11,958 nucleotides of DNA from JAUXEH01 sp965602945 (lineage in GTDB: Bacteria; Acidobacteriota; Aminicenantia; Aminicenantales; Aminicenantaceae). Location: NCBI GenBank assembly GCA_965602945.1, contig CBFDBC010000109.1:1-11958 (forward strand), in the 5' to 3' direction. Below are positions 1-5,954 of the stretch, piece after piece; position 1 is the stretch's first letter; every line of letters starts with the position of its first letter. The position numbers were made by a program, and so were the translations under genes. A model generated the notes under the pieces. It did not search any database, was not told the DNA's origin, and saw only the letters and a program-made list of their open reading frames with translations.

Positions 1-2381
1 GCCCCCAGCACCTTGTCCGTGGCCTGCTGGAGCGGGGAGATGTCGTCCATGATCCAGATGCCGCGGCCGTGCGTGCCGGCGATCAGGTCGTTGTCCCTGG
101 GATGGATGACCAGGTCGTGGATGGCCACGGTCGGCAGGTTCTGGTTGAGCTTGTCCCAGCTCTTACCCCCGTCGATCGTGAAGAATGCGGCGAATTCGGT
201 ACCCACGAAGAGCAGGTTCTTGTTCTTGAGGTCTTCCCGGATCACATACACAGGGCCGTCATCAGGCAGGTTGGCGCTGATGCTGGCCCAGGTCTTGCCG
301 TAGTCCGTGGTCTTGAACACGAAGGGAGCGAAGATGTCGCTGCGGTGGCCTTCGAAGGTCAGGTAGCAGGTCCCCTCATCGAAGCGGGACGCCTCGACTC
401 TGCTCACCCAGATCCCCTGGGGAACGCCCGGTACATTTGCGCGCACGTTGGTCCAGTGAATGCCTCCGTCCCTGGTGACCTGGACGTTGCCGTCGTCGGT
501 GCCTACCCAGAGCAGGCCCGGGGTCCTGGGCGACTCGGAGATGGAGGTTATGGTGCAGTGTGTCTCCGCCCCTGTCTGATCCAGCGTGATTCCGCCCGTG
601 GGCTTGCTGTGTTTGTCCGGATCGTCGGTGGTCAGGTCCGGGCTGATTATAGTCCAGTTGTCGCCGCGGTTTATGGATTTGAACACGCGGTCGCCCCCGA
701 AATAGAGGGTGCTGGGGTTGTGCGGCGAGAGCAGGATGGGGGAGCTCCAGTTGTGGCGGAAGGGAGATCTCTGGCGTCCGAAGGGTGAGGCCTTCTGCGG
801 CGGGGCATCCGCCTTCTTCTTGGGCGGCGGCGGGGCGTGGTCTTTCCAGTTGTAGGTGTTCTGCTGGGAGGGGCGGATACGCGCCGACTCCCGTGTCTCG
901 ATGTTCACCCGTGAGATATTCCCTCCCTGGCTCTCTGCATAGACGATGCGCCAGTTTGTAGGATCGTTCTGGGTGTAGAATCCGTCGCCCCCAGCGAAAT
1001 TGAACCAGTGGTCGGTCAGGATCATCCCCTCCCGGCTCATGCTGGGGCCGGCCCAGGTTCCGTTGTCCTGCAGCCCGCCGTACACGTGGTACGGGTCGCG
1101 GCTGTCGGCACTCACGGCGTAAAACTGCGCCGCACACAGGTTGTCGAACAGGATCCAGGTCTTGCCCCCGTCGTGCGTGATGGAGGCGCCGCCGTCCTGT
1201 CCCACGTAGAAGCGGTCCTTGTTGGTGGGATCGAGCCACATGGTGTGGAAATCGGGATGGAGCCCCTGGATGGTCTTGAGCGTCTTACCTCCGTCCTCGG
1301 AATACTGCATCGAGGTTGCCAGGTAATATACCAGCTGGTCGTCGAAGGGATTGATGTAGATGTGGCTGTAATAGAAGGGACGGGTGTTGACCCGGTTCAT
1401 GTACATCCAGGAAGCGCCTCCGTTCTCGGAGCGGTACATGCCGGTACCGAGCTTGGTCATGTCGTCGTATTCCGGATTGGGCTTCTGGGCCCCGCCCTCT
1501 CTGATCTGGCGCTGGGGCTGGTAGCTGTGTTCGACCATGGCCATCAGCACTTCGGGATTGCTGCGCGAAATAGCCAGGCCTATGCGGCCCAGGTCGCCTT
1601 CCGGTAGGCCCTGCGTCAGCTTGGTCCAGGACGCGCCTGCGTCCGTGGATTTGTAGATGCCGCTGTTGGGTCCGCCCGAGTCGAAGCGCCAGGGTTGGCG
1701 CATCCTCTGCCAGAATCCCACGAAGAGGATGTCCGGATCCTTGGGGTGCATGACCAGGTCGATGGCGCCGGTCTTGCCGTCATCCGGCAGGCCGTTGGTG
1801 AGCTTCGTCCAGGTCTTGCCGCTGTCCGTGGTCTTGAACAGGCCGCGCTCGCCTGAGTATCCCCAAGTGTGTCCGGCAGCCGCCGCATAGACGATGTCAG
1901 GGCTGTCGGGGTGGGGGAGGACCCTGGCGATACTGTGCGTGCTCTTGAGGCCCATGTGTGTGAACGTCTTTCCACCGTCCGTGGACTTGTAGATCCCGTC
2001 GCCCCAGGCGATGCTGTTGCGGGGACACTCCTCGCCGGTGCCGACCCAGATGATGTCGGGGTCCTTCTGATAGAATGCCACGTCACCGATGGAAGCCGAG
2101 CCGTAATTGTCGAAGATCGGCTCCCAGGTCGTGCCCGCGTTCACGGACTTCCAGACTCCGCCCGATGCGCTGGCCACCAGCACCTGCGTGAAGTCGCTCT
2201 CCAGCGCCTCGAAATCGGAGATCCGGCCGATCATGTTGGCCGGGCCGACGTTGCGCCACTTGAGGTCTTTGATCAGGTGCCCATTCGAACTCTGATCCTG
2301 CGAATAGAACGGCTGCGAAACACCTAGAACTAAACAGAGTATGAGTCCGGCCTGAAACACCTTCCTGAGATGCAGAGACAT
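1..2381 (-). CDS. Secreted Asp-box (VPS10/sortilin-like) beta-propeller protein, C-terminus off window
   Basis: A continuous reading frame of 793 codons runs from ATG at 2381 to the left edge without a stop. The start has a clear AGGAGG at 2388-2393 with a 6-nt spacer. Residues 1-28 look like a signal peptide (basic MSLHLRK, hydrophobic core, then YSQ), so the protein is probably exported. At least eleven Asp-box/BNR motifs of the type S-x-D-x-G-x-T-W can be read, for example near residues 79-86, 133-140, 184-191, 245-252, 318-325, 361-368, 402-409, 569-576, 637-643, 691-698 and 736-742. A Pro/Lys-rich linker lies at about 516-530. The segment HGRGIWIMDDISPLQQ at 771-786 is typical of the end of the propeller in the WD40/YVTN/BNR-like, sortilin/VPS10-related family of secreted bacterial proteins. 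Family members are usually about 1,000 residues, so roughly 200-250 residues are probably missing beyond the edge. Substrate or partner is unknown: Asp boxes also occur in sialidases, but no sialidase Arg triad was identified. Confident on family, not on function. Confidence 0.9.
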   Translation of the reverse strand, partial: MSLHLRKVFQAGLILCLVLGVSQPFYSQDQSSNGHLIKDLKWRNVGPANMIGRISDFEALESDFTQVLVASASGGVWKSVNAGTTWEPIFDNYGSASIGDVAFYQKDPDIIWVGTGEECPRNSIAWGDGIYKSTDGGKTFTHMGLKSTHSIARVLPHPDSPDIVYAAAAGHTWGYSGERGLFKTTDSGKTWTKLTNGLPDDGKTGAIDLVMHPKDPDILFVGFWQRMRQPWRFDSGGPNSGIYKSTDAGASWTKLTQGLPEGDLGRIGLAISRSNPEVLMAMVEHSYQPQRQIREGGAQKPNPEYDDMTKLGTGMYRSENGGASWMYMNRVNTRPFYYSHIYINPFDDQLVYYLATSMQYSEDGGKTLKTIQGLHPDFHTMWLDPTNKDRFYVGQDGGASITHDGGKTWILFDNLCAAQFYAVSADSRDPYHVYGGLQDNGTWAGPSMSREGMILTDHWFNFAGGDGFYTQNDPTNWRIVYAESQGGNISRVNIETRESARIRPSQQNTYNWKDHAPPPPKKKADAPPQKASPFGRQRSPFRHNWSSPILLSPHNPSTLYFGGDRVFKSINRGDNWTIISPDLTTDDPDKHSKPTGGITLDQTGAETHCTITSISESPRTPGLLWVGTDDGNVQVTRDGGIHWTNVRANVPGVPQGIWVSRVEASRFDEGTCYLTFEGHRSDIFAPFVFKTTDYGKTWASISANLPDDGPVYVIREDLKNKNLLFVGTEFAAFFTIDGGKSWDKLNQNLPTVAIHDLVIHPRDNDLIAGTHGRGIWIMDDISPLQQATDKVLG

Positions 2382-2387
2382 CCTCTC

Positions 2388-2393
2388 CCTCCT
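2388..2393 (-). promoter_or_regulatory. Shine-Dalgarno AGGAGG of the propeller gene
   Basis: A perfect AGGAGG on the minus strand, 6 nt before the ATG at 2381. It fixes the start of the Asp-box protein and supports the reading that begins with the signal peptide. Confidence 0.8.
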
Positions 2394-2435
2394 GATTTGG
2401 ATTATTTGATTCATGGATAAGACATAGGAAGAATC

Positions 2436-2447
2436 ATTATATATAAT
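2436..2447. promoter_or_regulatory. Palindromic ATTATATATAAT, candidate -10 region for the propeller gene
   Basis: ATTATATATAAT is a perfect 12-bp palindrome, so a TATAAT is present on both strands. On the minus strand it lies about 55 bp before the ATG at 2381, a sensible place for a -10 box with a leader of about 48 nt. No convincing TTGACA-like -35 is visible at 16-18 bp in that direction, so this is a candidate only. Confidence 0.4.
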
Positions 2448-2489
2448 AGACTCTATTTCCACTATCCTTCTTTCATTTATTTTAATTTT

Positions 2490-2521
2490 GGGGACGGACC
2501 ATAATTTCGGGGACGGACCAT
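2490..2521. repeat. Tandem pair of GGGGACGGACCAT
   Basis: GGGGACGGACCAT occurs at 2490-2502 and again at 2509-2521, a 19-bp period. The same 13-mer recurs at 8655-8667 as the left end of the element at 8652-8898. The second copy is followed by GAAATGTCCC, so GGGAC and GTCCC can pair across it. This looks like degraded ends of a dispersed repeat family. No transposase lies in the window. Confidence 0.75.
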
Positions 2522-2546
2522 GAAATGTCCCTGCAAAGAAAGCAGA

Positions 2547-2580
2547 TAAGTGCTTAAATGGCAACTTTTAAGTGCTTAAA
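2547..2580. promoter_or_regulatory. Two TAAGTGCTTAAA direct repeats, operator-like
   Basis: TAAGTGCTTAAA occurs at 2547-2558 and 2569-2580, 22 bp start to start (about two helical turns). Each copy contains the dyad TAAG-N2-CTTA. The pair sits 62-95 bp before the start codon of the serine hydrolase, as expected for a binding site for a dimeric regulator. The regulator is unknown. Confidence 0.4.
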
Positions 2581-2641
2581 GCGTATATTTTGATAGGAAA
2601 ATAAGCCGTTTAGGGCAATTAAGGCGAGGATAACCCAGATT

Positions 2642-4363
2642 ATGAGAAAAACGACAGCCTACATTCTGATTTTTTTTGGGATCCTGTTCTCATCTGCCTC
2701 CTTGATGCAGGCTCAAGCTAACGAGTCCGGAATTACCCAGCGGGCCGTTGAACAACTGAAGATCGAAATCCCGAAATGGATAAAGGAAAGCGCTATGCCG
2801 GGAGCTGCGGTCGCCATCGTTGACGACAAGTCGATCCTGTGGCAGATGACCTTCGGCAGGACTCACCGCGATGGGGGGCTTCCCATCACGGAGGAAACCC
2901 TGTTCAGCATCCAGTCCATGTCCAAGAGTTTCACGGCCCTCGGGGTGCTGATGGCGGTCCAGGACGGCCTGCTCGACCTCGACACACCGATAACGGAATA
3001 TGTTCCCGGCTTTACGGTGAACAGCCCCTACGAGAAGCATCCCGAACGCAGGATGACCCTCCGCCTCCTGCTGTCCCATAAAGCCGGATTCACACATGAG
3101 GCTCCGGTGGGAGGCAATTTCGATGACCGACCCCACTCCTTCGACGAGCATGTGATGAGCATCTCCGAGTCCTGGCTCCGCTATCCCGTGGGGTACCGTT
3201 ACAGTTACTCCAATCTGGGCATAGATCTGGCCGGCTATATCCTTCAGGAAAAAGCCGGGGAGCCCTTCTGGGACTACATCCAGCGCAAGGTCCTCGACCC
3301 GATCGGGATGAAACACAGCACCATGGATGTGGAAAAGATCAAAGAGAGTGCGAACCGGGCCGTCGGCCATGTCTCGCCCAAGTCTGAGGTTGAAGGTGGA
3401 ATCCCGGTTTTCATACCCATGATCCCGGCCGGCGGGGTGTACACAAACATACTCGACATGGCCAAATACATGCAGTTTCAAATCAATCAGGGCGTCGTAG
3501 ACGGCAGCCGGATCCTCGAAAGCGGGCTGATCGACCAGATGCATGCCACCTCCCTCCCGCAAGAACATGAGAGGGCGGGCTACGGCCTCTGTCTGGTCAG
3601 AAGCCTCACAAGTACCACCTACAACCTCCAGCACGGCGGGGGAGGGTACGGATTCATCACATCGATGGTCATGTATCCAGAGATCAAGCTGGGTGTGGTG
3701 ACGTTGTGCAACTCACACGAGACCAGGCTTACCGGAGGAAGGGTCATGGAGGTGATCAACGGGATCATCGCAGAGGAGTCCGGAGAAACAGAACCATATC
3801 CGGCACTTCCTACGGTGGGGCAGGATCGGCCCGTGAACCTGACGGACGAGAGAGTGCAGCAGCTCCTGGGCAGGTACGATCAGAATATCGTCATCGGGCC
3901 TCGGCAGGAAGAATTCGGCATAGCCGTCGGCCGGGATTTCTACCCGCTGCAATTCTTCCTGGATGTGGAGGGAGAACTGGTCGGTCTATTCGGGAATTAC
4001 TCGGAGCTTCGGCTGAAGCCGCCGCTATGGGGGAAGCACGGTTCGCTGGTCCATCTCAACAGACTGTCCGGGACCAGCAGGTACTATGATTTCCATAGAC
4101 CTCCGAAGGCGCAGGACCGGCCCGGGCCGGATAAACCGGAATGGAGGCGATACCTTGGCCGCTACCGCCAGTTGGCCTGGGGGCGGATGCAGAGCAGCAT
4201 GCTCCGGATCGGAGTGCGGGACGGATATTTGTCCTGCAACGGGATGCGCTGCTTCGAATTCGAACCCGGGTTGTTCTTCACTTTTAATGGAGAGGCCCTC
4301 GATTTCCGCGGCACCATTCCCACCTTCCGCAACATCATGTTGATAAAGCGCCCTGACAACTGA
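2642..4363 (+). CDS. Secreted class C beta-lactamase-type serine hydrolase
   Basis: The 573-residue product starts with a signal peptide (RKT, then a hydrophobic stretch to about residue 20, with MQAQA as likely cleavage region at 22-26), so it acts in the periplasm or outside. The beta-lactamase/penicillin-binding-protein fold covers about residues 35-380. The catalytic tetrad S92-M-S-K95 (S-x-x-K), Y189-S-N191 (Y-x-N) and H331-G-G333 (the KTG-equivalent) are all present, so it should be active. Family members hydrolyse esters, D-amino-acid peptides or beta-lactams; the substrate cannot be told here. Residues about 400-570 form two more small segments with LGRY-type openings (409-412 and 505-508), like the lipocalin-like C-terminal modules often fused to these enzymes. 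A weak AAGGCGAGG lies at 2621-2629, 12 nt before the ATG. The gene is divergent from the propeller gene and convergent with the nuclease gene. Confidence 0.92.
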   Translation: MRKTTAYILIFFGILFSSASLMQAQANESGITQRAVEQLKIEIPKWIKESAMPGAAVAIVDDKSILWQMTFGRTHRDGGLPITEETLFSIQSMSKSFTALGVLMAVQDGLLDLDTPITEYVPGFTVNSPYEKHPERRMTLRLLLSHKAGFTHEAPVGGNFDDRPHSFDEHVMSISESWLRYPVGYRYSYSNLGIDLAGYILQEKAGEPFWDYIQRKVLDPIGMKHSTMDVEKIKESANRAVGHVSPKSEVEGGIPVFIPMIPAGGVYTNILDMAKYMQFQINQGVVDGSRILESGLIDQMHATSLPQEHERAGYGLCLVRSLTSTTYNLQHGGGGYGFITSMVMYPEIKLGVVTLCNSHETRLTGGRVMEVINGIIAEESGETEPYPALPTVGQDRPVNLTDERVQQLLGRYDQNIVIGPRQEEFGIAVGRDFYPLQFFLDVEGELVGLFGNYSELRLKPPLWGKHGSLVHLNRLSGTSRYYDFHRPPKAQDRPGPDKPEWRRYLGRYRQLAWGRMQSSMLRIGVRDGYLSCNGMRCFEFEPGLFFTFNGEALDFRGTIPTFRNIMLIKRPDN

Positions 4364-4367
4364 GTTG

Positions 4368-4395
4368 TGAGCCGGGCCGGAGCCGGCCCGGCTCA
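4368..4395. terminator. 28-bp GC-rich palindrome between convergent genes
   Basis: TGAGCCGGGCCGG (4368-4380), a 2-nt centre AG, then the exact complement CCGGCCCGGCTCA (4383-4395). The arms are 13 bp; folding needs a loop of about 4 nt and leaves a 12-bp stem. It lies 4 nt after the stop of the serine hydrolase and 27 nt from the end of the nuclease gene, so it could end transcription from both sides. No T-run follows on either strand, so it is not a classical intrinsic terminator and may instead protect 3' ends. Confidence 0.6.
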
Positions 4396-4422
4396 TCCGC
4401 CACATTGAAGAAATGCGGCCGA

Positions 4423-5535
4423 TCAGAACATGGGGATCCGGAGCCGGGCCACCACACCCCCGTGATCGGAGGGCCAGATGTATTCCTGGAAGGCATCCAC
4501 CCATACCCTGTCCTCGAGGTTGTCTCCCACGACCCAGGCAAACACCGGTCCTATGACCTGCCAGTTGCCGAATCCGACGTTGCTGCGGACCATGACAAAA
4601 TCTATCCGCTTATAAAAATTGACGGTCTCGTTCCTCAGGTTCGATGCGTGCCCGTAGGTGTAGCCCTGTCGATTGTGCCAGAAGAGAAGATTGCGTTTCC
4701 AGGCATCCACGAATCCGAAATTGACAAAGGCCTGATAGCTCAAACCAGTAGTAGCCACTGAATTCAGGTCTCCTACAACGATGGTCGGGAGCGCTTCGGC
4801 TTGAAGTTTGCCCAGGAGTTCCTGGGCCTGCGCCAGTTGAAGGTACTCGATCTCGGGATGATCCGGCGGTACATCCTCCAGGTGAGTGCTGACGAATCGA
4901 TAGGTTTTCTTCCCCACCGTGGCCGTAACCGCCACGTAGCCGCGGTAAATATTCACCCCCAGGAGGTCCAGCGGCAGATAAGCCTGATACCTCTCCGCCA
5001 CCGTATCGGTGTCCGAAATCTCGACATCCTCCCGGGCCAGGACCACATCAAAGTCGATGAGCTGTGCATAATAGGGTGTCCCGGGAACTATCGGGATCGA
5101 GACATCGAAATTTTCGATCTGTCCGGCGACCTTGTAATTGAGCCCGTATGCATCCAGAGTCATCATCAGGATGTCAAGATAATTCATCTCGAACGCGCCC
5201 ATCTCCGGCAGGTTCCCCCGGATGATCGAGATCTCCTGCAGCCCGATAAGATGCGGCTTGGCGGCGGCAATCTCCTCGGCCAATCCACGAGCCCTGTCGG
5301 GAAAGCTCGTGATAAACAGCTCATTGAGTACCTGATCCAAGGCTCCCAGGTCTCCTCCCATCAGCAGGTCCACATTGGCGCCTACATAGACGTTGCGTGT
5401 CATCACGGTGAGTTTTCCTCCGAACCAGGCGGCCGATGCCTGCGGGTCCTCTCGCTCTTGCCGGATCTGAGCCGTCCCTGCGGCCACGGCTACCAATGTG
5501 ACAATCAAAACCAGAAAGCTAAGCTTTTTCAACAT
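4423..5535 (-). CDS. Secreted endonuclease/exonuclease/phosphatase-family protein
   Basis: The 370-residue product opens with a signal peptide (MLKK, hydrophobic to about residue 19, cleavage near AGTAQ at 19-23). The rest is a metal-dependent EEP (DNase I/Mg-phosphodiesterase) domain with the signature residues in order: N48 in MTRNVY, E101 in GLQEI, T217-H218 in STHLE, D256 and N258 in GDLNS, D312 in RIDF, and D357-H358 in SDHGG. All metal and catalytic positions appear intact, so it should cleave phosphodiester or phosphomonoester bonds outside the cytoplasm, in nucleic acid, phospholipid or inositol phosphate; the sequence does not decide which. The start is supported by GGGAGG at 5540-5545, 4 nt before the ATG at 5535. 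The gene is convergent with the serine hydrolase and divergent from permease 1. Confidence 0.9.
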   Translation of the reverse strand: MLKKLSFLVLIVTLVAVAAGTAQIRQEREDPQASAAWFGGKLTVMTRNVYVGANVDLLMGGDLGALDQVLNELFITSFPDRARGLAEEIAAAKPHLIGLQEISIIRGNLPEMGAFEMNYLDILMMTLDAYGLNYKVAGQIENFDVSIPIVPGTPYYAQLIDFDVVLAREDVEISDTDTVAERYQAYLPLDLLGVNIYRGYVAVTATVGKKTYRFVSTHLEDVPPDHPEIEYLQLAQAQELLGKLQAEALPTIVVGDLNSVATTGLSYQAFVNFGFVDAWKRNLLFWHNRQGYTYGHASNLRNETVNFYKRIDFVMVRSNVGFGNWQVIGPVFAWVVGDNLEDRVWVDAFQEYIWPSDHGGVVARLRIPMF

Positions 5536-5586
5536 TTTTCCTCCCTTGCATAGTTTTTTGTAGAGACAAAATCATGTGCACTGATC

Positions 5587-5612
5587 CTCGGCTAGGTGAA
5601 GCCGGAGCCGAG
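5587..5612. other. Small hairpin CTCGGCT/AGCCGAG
   Basis: CTCGGCT at 5587-5593 pairs with AGCCGAG at 5606-5612 (7-bp stem, 12-nt loop), with a competing short stem GGCT/AGCC inside. It lies in the long gap between the divergent nuclease and permease 1 genes. Function unknown; it may be chance in GC-rich sequence. Confidence 0.3.
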
Positions 5613-5620
5613 AGTGTAGA

Positions 5621-5679
5621 CATGCAGATCCGCCCGCCCGATGTTCCGGCCTGCTTCGATGATTGAAATTATCTGCATG
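5621..5679. promoter_or_regulatory. Inverted repeat CATGCAGAT ... ATCTGCATG
   Basis: CATGCAGAT at 5621-5629 is exactly repeated in inverted form at 5671-5679 with 41 bp between. It lies about 210-270 bp upstream of the sigma-54-like site, a usual distance for enhancer-binding activator sites. Whether it is bound by protein is inference. Confidence 0.35.
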
Positions 5680-5686
5680 GCTCTTT

Positions 5687-5702
5687 GCTCTGAATTCTGA
5701 GC
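5687..5702. promoter_or_regulatory. Imperfect palindrome GCTCTGAATTCTGAGC, possible activator site
   Basis: GCTCTGAATTCTGAGC is symmetric at 14 of 16 positions around GAATTC. It is about 190 bp upstream of the -24/-12 element at 5882-5897, where sigma-54 activators commonly bind. No activator gene is present in the window. Confidence 0.35.
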
Positions 5703-5881
5703 AGAAGATAAACCATACAGAGGGAACGGTTGTCATGCTCCAGTCAAGGAAATGTCAAGATTTTGTTATTCACTCCGGAAAGATCCCTTCTGCCCGAATG
5801 CGGACGGTTATTGTACGGATGTAAAGGATATTGGCGGCTGCTTCGCCCCCGCTTCCCCATGAGTACCCTGGTGGGCTTATC

Positions 5882-5897
5882 TGGTACGCTTCTTGCA
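5882..5897 (+). promoter_or_regulatory. Sigma-54 (-24/-12) promoter upstream of permease 1
   Basis: TGGTACG-CTTC-TTGCA matches the RpoN consensus TGGCACG-N4-TTGCW at all but one defined position, with the required GG-N10-GC spacing (GG 5883-5884, GC 5895-5896). Transcription would start near 5908, giving a leader of about 47 nt before the ATG at 5955. The match is much better than chance GG/GC pairs elsewhere in the gaps. It implies that permease 1 needs an ATP-using enhancer-binding activator. Confidence 0.7.
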
Positions 5898-5944
5898 ATT
5901 ATTCGGGCCGAGACCTAGAAACCATGATCACGACTCTTCACGAC

Positions 5945-5952
5945 GGAGAAGG
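5945..5952 (+). promoter_or_regulatory. Ribosome binding site GGAGAAGG of permease 1
   Basis: GGAGAAGG lies just before the ATG at 5955, the GGAG core being 6 nt away. It supports this start, which also gives the expected N-terminus (MFKNYL...RNLKKHKGYSF) of the family. Confidence 0.7.
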
Positions 5953-5954
5953 CC

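Noticed and set aside
69..788. 239-codon plus-strand frame antisense to the propeller gene
   Set aside because: Shadow of a GC-rich gene: no domain, no ribosome site, and fully covered by a recognisable gene on the other strand.
376..1239. 287-codon minus-strand frame inside the propeller gene
   Set aside because: It is an out-of-phase frame on the same strand as the 793-codon Asp-box gene. Its translation is low-complexity Arg/Pro-rich and matches no family, whereas the main frame carries eleven Asp-box motifs.
5730..5918. 62-codon plus-strand frame before permease 1
   Set aside because: No ribosome site and no recognisable features, and it runs through the sigma-54-like promoter; more likely non-coding.
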